Shown piece after piece: positions 25,134 to 33,552 of a DNA stretch of 64,000 nucleotides. This stretch comes from Halodurantibacterium flavum. GTDB lineage: Bacteria; Pseudomonadota; Alphaproteobacteria; Rhodobacterales; Rhodobacteraceae. Numbering within the stretch: the stretch's first letter is position 1; each line of letters begins with the position of its first letter. Both the position numbers and the translations under genes were made by a program. The stretch lies in the NCBI RefSeq assembly GCF_042681825.1, contig NZ_JBHUGH010000005.1, positions 124,001 through 188,000 of the forward strand, given 5' to 3'. The notes below the pieces were generated by a model. The model was not told the origin of the DNA and did no database searches. It was given only the letters and a program-made list of their open reading frames with translations.

Positions 25134-26822
25134 ATGCGCCTGCGCCCCCGCCAGAAGACCTTCGTCGAGCGCAGCGTGGCTGCGCTCGCTTCCCGCGGCA
25201 ACACGCTGGGCGTGGCGCCCACCGGTGCGGGCAAGACCATCATGCTCTCGGCGGTCACCGGCGAGATGATCGGCGACGGGGCCAAGGCTTGCGTGCTGGC
25301 CCATCGTGACGAGTTGACGGCGCAGAACCGCGCCAAGTTCCAGCGCGTGGTGCCGGGCGTCGCCACCTCGATCATCGACGCCACGGAGAAGTCCTGGAAC
25401 GGCCAGGTCGCCTTCGCCATGGTGCCGACGCTGGCGCGGGCGTCGAACCTCGCCGACATGCCGCGCCTCGACCTGCTCGTCGTCGATGAGGCGCACCATG
25501 CCGTCGCCGACAGCTACCGCCGCATCATCGACCGGGTGCGCGAGGCCAATCCCGAGGCCCGCATCTTCGGGGTCACGGCGACGCCGAACAGGGGCGACAG
25601 GAAGGGCCTGCGCGAGGTCTTCGACAATGTCGCCGACCAGGTCCGGCTGGGCGAGCTCATCGCCTCTGGCCACCTCGTGCCGCCCCGCACCTTCGTCATC
25701 GATGTCGGTGTCCAGGACGAGCTGCGCTCGGTCCGCAAGACCATGTCGGATTTCGACATGGCGGAGGTGGCGGGCATCATGGATCGCGCCCCCGTCACCG
25801 ACGAGGTGATCCGCCACTGGAAGGAAAAGGCGGGCGACCGGCAGACCGTGGTGTTCTGCTCCACCGTCGCGCACGCCGAACACGTCACCGACGCGTTCAG
25901 GTCGGCTGGCGTCTCTGCCGCGCTGATCCACGGCGATCTGGCGGCCGAGACCCGCAAGGCGATCCTCGCCGACTACGCCGCGGGCGACATCCGCGTCGTC
26001 GTCAACGTGGCGGTGCTGACCGAGGGATGGGACCATCCGCCCACCTCCTGCGTCGTGCTGCTGCGACCCAGCTCCTACAAGTCCACGATGATCCAGATGG
26101 TCGGGCGCGGCTTGCGCACCGTCGATCCCGAGGAACATCCCGGCATCGTCAAGACCGACTGCGTCGTGCTGGATTTCGGCACCTCCAGCCTGATCCACGG
26201 CACGCTGGAACAGGATGTAGATCTCGACGGCAAGACCGAAACCGGCGAGGCGCCGACGAAGACCTGTCCGGCCTGCGAGGCGGAGATCCCGCTGGCCGCC
26301 ACCGAATGCCCGCTCTGCGGCGAGGCGTTCCCGCGCGAGGATCTGGATGCGGGCGAAGGCGGGAACGCCGCGCCGCTCTCGGGCTTCATGATGACCGAGA
26401 TCGACCTGCTGAAGCGGTCCAGCTTCGCGTGGGTCGACCTCTACGGCACAGACGATGCGCTGATGGCCACGGGCTTCGCGGCCTGGGGCGGCATCTTCTG
26501 GCTGGACGGGGTCTGGTACGCCATCGGCGGCGCGAAGGGCGAACGCCCGCATCTGCTGGGTGTGGGCGAGCGCACGGTCTGCCTCGCGCAGGCCGACGAC
26601 TGGCTGAACACGCACGAGACCGACGAGAGCGCCTTCAAGACGAGGGGCTGGCTTCGCCAGCCGCCGACCGAGAAGCAGCTGCAATACCTGCCGCCCGAGT
26701 GCCGCCATGACTTCGGCCTGACGCGCTACCGCGCCTCGGCGCTGATGACCTTCGGCTTCAACAAGCGCGCCATCCGGCAGCTGATCGACACGGCGGCCTC
26801 TCCCGAACGGAGGGCGGCATGA
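25134..26822 (+). CDS. SF2 DEAD/DEAH-box helicase
   Basis: This 562-aa superfamily-2 helicase has motif I APTGAGKT (28-35), motif II DEAH (118-121), motif III region TATPNR (near 149) and motif VI QMVGRGLR (about 320-327). A four-cysteine zinc finger, CPACEAEIPLAATECPLCG, begins near 377. The C-terminal domain is phage-specific. It probably unwinds DNA during phage replication or recombination. It sits between the Sak4/SSB-like pair and the Cas4-like nuclease. Confidence 0.9.
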   Translation: MRLRPRQKTFVERSVAALASRGNTLGVAPTGAGKTIMLSAVTGEMIGDGAKACVLAHRDELTAQNRAKFQRVVPGVATSIIDATEKSWNGQVAFAMVPTLARASNLADMPRLDLLVVDEAHHAVADSYRRIIDRVREANPEARIFGVTATPNRGDRKGLREVFDNVADQVRLGELIASGHLVPPRTFVIDVGVQDELRSVRKTMSDFDMAEVAGIMDRAPVTDEVIRHWKEKAGDRQTVVFCSTVAHAEHVTDAFRSAGVSAALIHGDLAAETRKAILADYAAGDIRVVVNVAVLTEGWDHPPTSCVVLLRPSSYKSTMIQMVGRGLRTVDPEEHPGIVKTDCVVLDFGTSSLIHGTLEQDVDLDGKTETGEAPTKTCPACEAEIPLAATECPLCGEAFPREDLDAGEGGNAAPLSGFMMTEIDLLKRSSFAWVDLYGTDDALMATGFAAWGGIFWLDGVWYAIGGAKGERPHLLGVGERTVCLAQADDWLNTHETDESAFKTRGWLRQPPTEKQLQYLPPECRHDFGLTRYRASALMTFGFNKRAIRQLIDTAASPERRAA

Positions 26823-26825
26823 CCC

Positions 26826-27236
26826 ATGTCCACATCCAACCCCATCCCGGCCGAGGACCGGCGGCGGCTCTGGCATCCGTGTGGAACGCTCTGTGCTGTC
26901 TGCCGGCAACCCACCCATGGTTTTGGCTGGTTCGATCCGCACCGGTCGAAGCGGCGCCGGCCATCGGTCTGGTTCTGCTCGATGCCCTGCCAGTCCTTCT
27001 GGACGCGTTTGGCGCGGGAGCGTTTCGCCATGGTTGACCTGACCGAGGAAGAGCGCGCCGCGATCACCGCCACCTTGAAGCGCATGGCGCTGCTGATGGA
27101 CGAGATCGGCTGGGCCACCCCGCTTGCCGATCTGACCGAGGCGCAGGTGCGCGCGCTGATCGAGGAAGCCGTCGAGGGCTTCCGCGAGGCCATGTCCGAC
27201 ATCGCCCAGGGGCAGACGCCGGAGGTGCCGTTTTGA
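26826..27236 (+). CDS. Zinc-finger-like phage protein (DUF6511-like)
   Basis: This 136-aa protein has a cysteine-rich N-terminal half (HPCGTLCAVCRQPTHGFGWFD, later WFCSMPCQ) that probably binds zinc. A helical C-terminal half reads LTEEERAAITATLKRMALLMDEIG. It resembles a small family in Rhodobacterales phages (DUF6511, from memory). It is embedded in the replication block and overlaps the Cas4-like gene by four bases. Confidence 0.65.
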   Translation: MSTSNPIPAEDRRRLWHPCGTLCAVCRQPTHGFGWFDPHRSKRRRPSVWFCSMPCQSFWTRLARERFAMVDLTEEERAAITATLKRMALLMDEIGWATPLADLTEAQVRALIEEAVEGFREAMSDIAQGQTPEVPF

Positions 27237-28003
27237 CCCTCGATTACAATCATCGGCCCAGTTTCGCGGAGCAGGTCAACGCCGCCGTCGATCAGGCGCT
27301 GACCGCCGATCAGGCGACGCGGCCGCCCCGCGACTACCTCGGCGGCTCGCGTCTCGGCCATGCCTGCGAGCGCGCCCTGCAGTTCGAGTTCACGGCGACG
27401 CCGAAGGACGAGGGCCAGGATTTCAGCGGCCAGTCGCTGCGCATCTTCGCCATCGGCCACGCGCTCGAGGACTTGGCAGTCGCTTGGCTGCGCGGCGCGG
27501 GCTTCGACCTCTACACCCGCAAGGGCAACCGTCCCGATGGCGGCCAGTTCGGCTTCTCGGTCGCGGGCGGGCGCATCCGCGGTCATGTCGACGGCATCTT
27601 CGCTGCGGGGCCCGAAGGCTTCGGTCTGGCCGTTCCTGCGCTCTGGGAATGCAAGACCATGAACGCCAAGAACTGGCGCGCCTGCGTCAAGGACGGCGTG
27701 ACCAAGTCGAAGCCAGTCTACGCCGCCCAGATCGCGGTCTATCAGGCCTACATGGAATCCAGCGTGCCCGGCATCAGCGCCGCGCCCGCCGTGTTCACCG
27801 CAATCAACAAGGACACCGCCGAGCTGCACCACGAACTGGTGCCCTTCGACGCCGATCTCGCGCAGCGCATGTCCGACCGTGGCGTGCGGATCCTTCAGGC
27901 GACCGATGCGGGCGAGTTGCTGCCGCGCATCGCCACCACGCCCGACTTCTTCGGATGCCGCTTCTGCCCGTGGGCCGAGCGCTGCTGGGGGCTGCCCGCA
28001 TGA
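27233..28003 (+). CDS. Cas4/RecB-like PD-(D/E)XK nuclease
   Basis: This 256-aa nuclease has catalytic residues in GHVDGIF (Asp120) and WECKT (Glu139, Lys141). Four cysteines are placed as in Cas4 Fe-S nucleases: Cys45 in GHACERA and Cys242, Cys245 and Cys251 in CRFCPWAERCW. In phages such enzymes resect DNA ends for annealing-type recombination, which fits the neighbouring Sak4-like ATPase. No CRISPR array is present, so adaptation is not its job here. Confidence 0.82.
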   Translation: MTLDYNHRPSFAEQVNAAVDQALTADQATRPPRDYLGGSRLGHACERALQFEFTATPKDEGQDFSGQSLRIFAIGHALEDLAVAWLRGAGFDLYTRKGNRPDGGQFGFSVAGGRIRGHVDGIFAAGPEGFGLAVPALWECKTMNAKNWRACVKDGVTKSKPVYAAQIAVYQAYMESSVPGISAAPAVFTAINKDTAELHHELVPFDADLAQRMSDRGVRILQATDAGELLPRIATTPDFFGCRFCPWAERCWGLPA

Positions 28004-30321
28004 GCGACGACGGCATCCTGCACTTCAACCCGTGGATGGACTTCAACGACGGGCCGCCGTCCGAGAACCCCTTCGGCTGCGACCCCGACCCCGAGCAGAT
28101 CGCCGTCTTCCTCGACACGGTCTTCAGCTGGTGCGAGGGGCTGATCCCGCTCCGCGGCTTCGTCGACAAGGGTCAGGGCCGAGACGGCAAGCCGCACAAT
28201 ATCTGGATCGCGGCCGACGACGGCGCACCAGGGAAACTCACGACCTTTGCCGCATGGGCCAACCGTGAAGGCGCTGCGGTGTATGTCATCCCCGGCACGG
28301 TCGAGGAACAGGGCCAGGCCCGCGCCGCTGACGTGCTGCAGATGCAGGCCATAGTCGTCGATCTCGACGCGGGTGACATCCCGGCCAAGCTGGACCATGT
28401 CACCCGCCACCTCGGCGCGCCGACGCTGATCATCGAAAGCGGCGGGCGCACGCCAGAGGGCGCTGCAAAGCTCCATGTCTGGTGGAAACTGACCGAACCG
28501 GCCGAGGGTGAGGACCTGGCCACCCTCTGCCGCCTGCGCGGCGAGATCGCCGTGAAGGTCGGCGGCGACACGCATTTCCGCTCGGCGCACCAGCCGATCC
28601 GGGTGCCGGGCACGGTCTATCACAAGCACGGTCATCAACGCCTCGTGCAGATCCGCGAACATCGCGACGTCGAGGTGGACCTTGCGGATTTCGCCGACAA
28701 GGTCGCCGAGATGCCGCCGCTGCCAGGCGTGGGCTTCGCCAGCGACGTTTCGGCCCCGCAGGCCAAGCCCGGCATCGACGCGGTGCTCACCACGCCGGTG
28801 CGCGAAGGCGCGGTCGACGACTGGTCGCGGTTCCAGGGGGCCAGTGCCGCCATCGGCCATTACGTGCGCCTGGTGCACGAGGGCCGCCTCGACCCTTTCG
28901 CGGGCTGGGAGGCGATCTGCGGCTACAACGCCGCCATGCTGCGCCCGTCCTGGCCGCTCGATCGGCTGATGGCCGAGTCCGAACGGCTCTGGGAGCTGCA
29001 TGTGAAGCGCAACGGTCCGCCGCTCCTGCGCGCGGCCCGCGTCGACGCCCCGGCCAGCCCGCTGCCGACCTTCAGCCTCGGCGCGCTCCTCGACGACACG
29101 AGCCCGATGCCCGAGGACATCATCGGCCCCCGCGTGCTGACCCCGGGCGGGCTCCTGGTGCTGGGCGGCGCGCCCAAGGTCGGCAAGAGCGACTTCCTGA
29201 TCTCCTGGCTCGTGCACATGGCGGCGGGCGTGCCGTTCCTCGGCTTCACGCCGCCCCGGCCGCTGCGCGTGTTCTACCTGCAGGCCGAGATCCAGTATCA
29301 CTATCTGCGCGAGCGCATGCAGCAGATCGCGCTGCCCGTCGCCGTGATCGCCGCCGCGCGCGACACCTTCATCGCCACCCCGAAACTGAAGCTGCTGCTC
29401 GACGCGGAGGGCGTCGCCCGCGTGGCCGAGGCGATCCGGGCCGCATTCCCCGACGCGCCGCCCGACATCATCGTCATCGACCCGATCCGCAACCTCTTCG
29501 ATGGCGGCCCTGAGGGCGGCGGCGAGAACGACAACACCGCCATGATGTTCTTCCTGAAGGACCGAGTCGAGCTACTGCGCGAGGCGGTCAATCCGGACGC
29601 GGGCGTCATCCTCGCTCACCACACCCGCAAGGCCAGCAAGCACCAGGTCAAGGACGATCCCTTCCTCGCGCTCTCCGGCGCCAGCGCGCTGCGCGGCTTC
29701 TACACCTCCGGGCTGCTCATGCACCGGCCCGACGAGGACAGCACCGTCCGCAGGCTGGAAATCGAACTGCGGAACGGCCCCGCGCTGCCGGGCAAGCTGA
29801 TCGACAAGGTGAAGGGCGAATGGGTCGAGCTGAACCCGATGAACGAGCGCCTGGTGCGCAAGGAGGTTGGCGCCAAGCTCGATGCCGAGCGGCTGCGCAA
29901 GCACGATGTCATCCTCGGCATGCTGCTGGATGAGGCGGCGGGCGAGCGCCTCTACACCGCCATGCAGTTCGCCGAGACCTTCGAGAACCGGGGCGGTCTG
30001 GGCAGCAAGCACACCATCCGCGAGCGCCTCAGCGTGCTGGCGACCAAGGGCTTCGTGAAGTTCCTGCGCGACCCCTCGGGGTTCGGCTTCCCCGTGACCC
30101 GGTCCCGGTTCGGCTACCTCTGCGTCGAGGGCATGCAGTTCGGCGTGCCCGTCGAGGAGGTCGATCCGGACACCGGCGAGGTCACCACCCAGGCCCGTCC
30201 GGTCCTGCCCAGTCACTTCAAATGCCCCCAATCCGGGCTCTGCCTGCAGGTCGAAAACCCCGCCGTCTGGGTCTACCCGGAGGGGCTCGAGGACGACCTA
30301 ACTCATATGAGTGAGGCCTGA
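28000..30321 (+). CDS. Phage primase-helicase (AEP-like plus RepA-type AAA_25)
   Basis: This 773-aa replication protein starts at the ATGA overlap with the nuclease gene. Residues about 100-240 resemble an archaeo-eukaryotic primase, with VVDLDAGD and LHVWWKL strands. Residues about 370-560 form a RecA-like helicase with Walker A GAPKVGKS (about 391-398) and Walker B IIVIDPIRN (about 490). The C terminus has a winged-helix look. It probably primes and unwinds at the phage origin; palindromes immediately downstream are a candidate origin. Confidence 0.82.
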   Translation: MSDDGILHFNPWMDFNDGPPSENPFGCDPDPEQIAVFLDTVFSWCEGLIPLRGFVDKGQGRDGKPHNIWIAADDGAPGKLTTFAAWANREGAAVYVIPGTVEEQGQARAADVLQMQAIVVDLDAGDIPAKLDHVTRHLGAPTLIIESGGRTPEGAAKLHVWWKLTEPAEGEDLATLCRLRGEIAVKVGGDTHFRSAHQPIRVPGTVYHKHGHQRLVQIREHRDVEVDLADFADKVAEMPPLPGVGFASDVSAPQAKPGIDAVLTTPVREGAVDDWSRFQGASAAIGHYVRLVHEGRLDPFAGWEAICGYNAAMLRPSWPLDRLMAESERLWELHVKRNGPPLLRAARVDAPASPLPTFSLGALLDDTSPMPEDIIGPRVLTPGGLLVLGGAPKVGKSDFLISWLVHMAAGVPFLGFTPPRPLRVFYLQAEIQYHYLRERMQQIALPVAVIAAARDTFIATPKLKLLLDAEGVARVAEAIRAAFPDAPPDIIVIDPIRNLFDGGPEGGGENDNTAMMFFLKDRVELLREAVNPDAGVILAHHTRKASKHQVKDDPFLALSGASALRGFYTSGLLMHRPDEDSTVRRLEIELRNGPALPGKLIDKVKGEWVELNPMNERLVRKEVGAKLDAERLRKHDVILGMLLDEAAGERLYTAMQFAETFENRGGLGSKHTIRERLSVLATKGFVKFLRDPSGFGFPVTRSRFGYLCVEGMQFGVPVEEVDPDTGEVTTQARPVLPSHFKCPQSGLCLQVENPAVWVYPEGLEDDLTHMSEA

Positions 30322-30530
30322 CTCATATGACAGCGCCAACTGTGAACTCAACGAAATCAACGGGTTACGGACAAATAAGAGTTAGGTCCCTAACTCATGC
30401 CCGAAGACTTCATGAAGTCTTATTCCGTAATGATTTCAGCAACTTGCTCTCCCCGGAACAGTTAGGTGTCAAACCCCCATACTACGTATGGGAGGGCCAC
30501 CCCACGGGGGTGGCCACTCCTCCCATACGT
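30301..30530. repeat. Cluster of palindromes, candidate replication origin
   Basis: This AT-richer stretch holds several inverted repeats. ACTCATATGAGT (30301-30312) is perfect. GAGTTAGG-TC-CCTAACTC spans 30379-30396. The 18-bp perfect AAGACTT...AAGTCTT is centred at 30412/30413. A long imperfect hairpin with arms starting CGTATGGGAGG runs from 30484 to 30530. CTAACTCAT also recurs directly. It lies just after the primase-helicase gene. Confidence 0.6.
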
Positions 30531-30580
30531 CCGGGCCAGCCGCGCGCGCCGCCGTGACGCTTCCTTGCGCTTCCCGATCC

Positions 30581-30624
30581 GACGACGGCGGCCCCGTACC
30601 GCCAAGCACCAGACCGCCGTCGTC
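30581..30624 (+). repeat. Inverted repeat upstream of resolvase gene
   Basis: An 11-bp perfect stem GACGACGGCGG/CCGCCGTCGTC encloses a 22-nt loop, ending 37 nt before the RuvC-like start. It could form an mRNA leader hairpin. The gap 30322-30661 otherwise has no convincing gene. Confidence 0.55.
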
Positions 30625-30661
30625 TTCCACCACCACAGGCCACCGGCAAAGGAGACCCATC

Positions 30662-31201
30662 ATGGCTCAGCCGACTCTGATCCCCAATTGCGACGGCGCA
30701 AGGTTTGAATCGCTGCCGCTCGACACGCCCCGCAACCGCTGCATCCTCGCGCTTGACCTCGGCACCTCGACCGGCTGGGCGATCCGCGGCCATGACGGTC
30801 TGATCACCAGCGGCACCGTCTCGCTCCGCCCGGGCCGCTTCGACGGCGGCGGCATGCGCTACCTGCGCTTCACCAACTGGCTGACCGAGATCGACCGGCT
30901 CTCCGGTCCTGTCGCGGCCATCTGGTTCGAGGAGGTGCGTCGCCACGCGGGCATCGACGCGAGCCACATCTACGGCGGTCTCATGGCCACGCTGACCGCA
31001 TGGGCCGAACTGCGCGGCGTGCCCTACGAGGGCGTTCCGGTCGGCACGATCAAGCGCCACGCCTCGGGTAAGGGCAACGCCGACAAGGCCGCCATGGTCG
31101 CCGCCGTCCGCGCCCGCGGCTTCAGCCCGGCCGACGACAACGAGGCCGACGCCATCGCCATCCTGCTCTGGGCGATCGAGACGAAGGGAGGTGTCGCATG
31201 A
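30662..31201 (+). CDS. RuvC-like Holliday junction resolvase
   Basis: This 179-aa RNase H-fold nuclease contains LALDLGTSTGWA (Asp32), WFEEV (Glu90/91) and a C-terminal DDNEADAIAI (Asp159, Asp163). This acidic set matches phage RuvC-type resolvases that cut branched DNA before packaging or during recombination. The ATG at 30662 follows AAGGAGACCCATC. Its stop overlaps the next start by ATGA. Confidence 0.82.
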   Translation: MAQPTLIPNCDGARFESLPLDTPRNRCILALDLGTSTGWAIRGHDGLITSGTVSLRPGRFDGGGMRYLRFTNWLTEIDRLSGPVAAIWFEEVRRHAGIDASHIYGGLMATLTAWAELRGVPYEGVPVGTIKRHASGKGNADKAAMVAAVRARGFSPADDNEADAIAILLWAIETKGGVA

Positions 31202-31398
31202 GATGGCACCCCCACGGCTACGGCGGTCGGCGCCGCGATCCCGAGCAGGTCAAGCGCGAGGGCTGGCGGGAACAGGGCGTCCTCGCGGTCTCCGCCGATG
31301 ACGACCGCCTCACCTGGCCCGAGCGTGAACTGGTCCGCCAGCTCGGCGAGAAGCTCTACGGCCCGCGCCCGTCCGACAGGGAGGTGCGCCATGGCTGA
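31198..31398 (+). CDS. Small hypothetical phage protein
   Basis: This 66-aa charged protein contains EGWREQGVLAVSADDDRLTWPERELVRQLGEKLYGPRP. It overlaps the resolvase gene by four bases and the next gene by eight, so it is part of the operon. No family was recognised. Confidence 0.65.
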   Translation: MRWHPHGYGGRRRDPEQVKREGWREQGVLAVSADDDRLTWPERELVRQLGEKLYGPRPSDREVRHG

Positions 31399-31771
31399 TC
31401 GCGAATGGACCGCCGACTGCGTCGCCGATCATTTCGAGGAGGCGTTCCGCACGCTGCGCAAGCTGCCGCCCGTGAAGGCGCAGGGCTATTTCAACACCTG
31501 GCCCGACATCGTGCGCACCAGCCGCGAGATCGCGGCGATGGAGCCGCAGCCGATGCGGGTCTGGCCCTCGGCCGCCGCGATCACCCGGCTCGAGCAGACC
31601 TTCGACTGGGTGCTCTGGATCGAGGAGGCGGAGCGCAAGCTGGTCTGGTCTCGTGCCGCCCGGGTGCCGTGGAAGCAGATCAGCGGCGAGCTGGGGTGCG
31701 ACCGCACGACCGCCTGGCGTCGCTGGCAGCTGGCGCTGACCAAGATCGCTGCGCGCCTGAATGCGCAGTGA
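31391..31771 (+). CDS. HTH-containing phage protein (DUF6362-like)
   Basis: This 126-aa protein has a C-terminal helix-turn-helix-like segment, WKQISGELGCDRTTAWRRWQLALTKIA. The N terminus reads WTADCVADHFEEAFRTLRKLPPV. It resembles a Rhodobacterales phage family (DUF6362, from memory). A regulatory or DNA-binding role is plausible. It ends the early operon; a hairpin-rich gap follows. Confidence 0.65.
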   Translation: MADREWTADCVADHFEEAFRTLRKLPPVKAQGYFNTWPDIVRTSREIAAMEPQPMRVWPSAAAITRLEQTFDWVLWIEEAERKLVWSRAARVPWKQISGELGCDRTTAWRRWQLALTKIAARLNAQ

Positions 31772-31839
31772 CTCCAATGTGTCGCAACACTTTTCCCTTC
31801 GACATCTGCAACAGATCCATGCTATTCCGAAGGCAAGAT

Positions 31840-32119
31840 GGGGAGAGTGCGCCGAAGGGCTCGCTCTCCCCTTTGCGTTGACGGGGACCATCTGGACCCC
31901 GGTATCCAGCGAGGGTCCGGCCGGGGTCCAGCCCACGGCAGTTTCCGGTTCCTTCCTGGCGATATTCGTATGCTGGCGGGCGAAGCGCGGGACATCGCCA
32001 GCGACAGGGCCGGTTTTTTGGGAAGCCACCCGAAAGCCGGAGCCACGCGCGCCCCGCGCAAACACCAATGAACGCTGGCCTTTCGACCGGACGCCGCTGG
32101 ACTCCGTGTGGAGTCCAGC
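31840..32119 (+). promoter_or_regulatory. Hairpin-rich leader before the methyltransferase genes
   Basis: The 406-nt gap 31772-32177 has no supported gene but contains three strong hairpins. GGGGAGAG/CTCTCCCC spans 31840-31871 and is followed by TTT, so it may be a terminator. CTGGACCCCGG/CCGGGGTCCAG spans 31892-31931. GCTGGACTCC-GTGT-GGAGTCCAGC spans 32096-32119. The last two share the CTGGAC(C/T)CC arm, suggesting a repeated recognition or structural element. Confidence 0.55.
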
Positions 32120-32177
32120 CCGGCATCCGGAGTCCGGAAGCCACCCACATCCACCCGACCGAGGAACCTTGCCCACC

Positions 32178-33551
32178 ATGACGCTGAGCTTCGCCCCGGA
32201 TGCGATCGAGACGTGGCCACTGGCCAGGCTCCAGCCCTACGCGAAGAACGCGAAGGCGCACGGCGCGGACCAGGTCGCAAAGATCGCCGCCAGCATGGCC
32301 GAGTTCGGCTGGACCGTGCCCTGCCTCGTCGGCGAGGACGGCGAGCTGATCGCGGGCCATGGGCGCGTGCTGGCAGCCACCCAGCTCGGGCTGACCGAGG
32401 CGCCGGTCATCGTGCTCGGGCATCTGACCGAGGCACAGCGCCGGGCTTACCGGATCGCGGACAACAAGCTGACCGAACTCGGCACTTGGGATGAGGCGCT
32501 GCTGTCGGCGGAACTGAACGACCTGTTGGCCGAGGACTTCGACCTGTCGCTCGTCGGGTTTTCCGACGGCGAGTTGGACAAGCTGCTGGCGTTCGTGCCG
32601 GAGGGCGACGGCGAGGACGGCGGTGGCGCCAGTGTTCCGCCGGTGACGATCCCCGAACCGCCACGCAATCCAGCGTCGCGGACCGGCGACCTGTGGATCC
32701 TCGGTGAGCACCGGCTGCTCTGCGGGGACTCGACTAGCCATGCCGATGTGCGCCGCCTGATGAACGGCGAGCGCGCGGTGCTGTTCGCGACCGATCCGCC
32801 GTATCTCGTGGACTATGACGGCTCGAACCATCCGACGCGTAACAAGGACTGGTCTGCGTCTTACGGCGCGACCTGGGACGACAGTTCGCAGGGCGCGGAA
32901 CTCTATGACGGCTTCATCGCGGCGGCCGTGGCCGAGGCGATTGCCGAGGATGCTGCCTGGTATTGCTGGCACGCCTCGCGCCGCCAGGCGATGCTCGAAG
33001 CCTGCTGGGAAAAGGCCGGCGCCTTCGTGCATCAGCAGATCATCTGGGTGAAGGACCGTGGTGTCCTGACCCGGTCGCATTACCTCTGGAAGCACGAGCC
33101 CTGCTTCATGGGCTGGATCAAGGGCAAGCGCCCGCCGAAGGTCGCCGAGCAGACGCTGCCCTCTACGTGGGAGATGCCGTCCTTCGCCAAGGACGAGCGC
33201 CCCGACCATCCGACGCCGAAACCGCTGGACGCATTCGGGATCCCGATGCGCCAGCATGTGGCGCGAGGCGAGCTGTGCTACGAGCCGTTCTGTGGTTCGG
33301 GCTCGCAGGTCATGGCTGGCGAGGCCAACGGCCGCCGCGTCTTCGCGATGGAGATCAGCGCGGCCTATGTCGATGTTGCTGTGGAACGCTGGCAGGTAGA
33401 AACCGGTCGCGAGGCAATCCTCGATGGCGATGGCCAGACCTTCGCGCAGGTGAAAGCCGAGCGGCTGAGCGACAACTCTGCCGCCCGCACCCCGGCGCCC
33501 GACATCAACGCCGAAACCGAACCCGCGCAAAAGCGCAAGACCGCCGCGTGA
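32178..33551 (+). CDS. ParB-domain / N6-N4 DNA methyltransferase fusion
   Basis: This 457-aa protein has an N-terminal ParB/sulfiredoxin-like domain (about 10-110, with LQPYAKNAKAHG and GELIAGHGRVLAA). A beta-class methyltransferase follows, with catalytic DPPYLVDY near 206 preceding the SAM-binding EPFCGSGSQ near 368. Many phages use such fusions to methylate their DNA against host restriction. The ATG at 32178 starts the ParB homology; the long open extension upstream is not protein-like. The next gene is a second methyltransferase. Confidence 0.9.
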   Translation: MTLSFAPDAIETWPLARLQPYAKNAKAHGADQVAKIAASMAEFGWTVPCLVGEDGELIAGHGRVLAATQLGLTEAPVIVLGHLTEAQRRAYRIADNKLTELGTWDEALLSAELNDLLAEDFDLSLVGFSDGELDKLLAFVPEGDGEDGGGASVPPVTIPEPPRNPASRTGDLWILGEHRLLCGDSTSHADVRRLMNGERAVLFATDPPYLVDYDGSNHPTRNKDWSASYGATWDDSSQGAELYDGFIAAAVAEAIAEDAAWYCWHASRRQAMLEACWEKAGAFVHQQIIWVKDRGVLTRSHYLWKHEPCFMGWIKGKRPPKVAEQTLPSTWEMPSFAKDERPDHPTPKPLDAFGIPMRQHVARGELCYEPFCGSGSQVMAGEANGRRVFAMEISAAYVDVAVERWQVETGREAILDGDGQTFAQVKAERLSDNSAARTPAPDINAETEPAQKRKTAA

Positions 33552-33552
33552 C

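Noticed and set aside
24972..26942. 656-codon minus-strand ORF
   Set aside because: Antisense of the SF2 helicase; no recognisable domain.
27233..28003. Cas4-like gene as evidence of CRISPR
   Set aside because: No repeat-spacer array or other cas gene in the window; phage nucleases often look like this.
30327..30557. 76-codon ORF after the primase-helicase
   Set aside because: Lies across the palindrome cluster and is better explained as non-coding; its composition is not protein-like in the second half.
31761..32177. 139-codon N-terminal extension of the ParB-methyltransferase
   Set aside because: Sequence is not protein-like and is occupied by hairpins; the ATG at 32178 begins the ParB homology.
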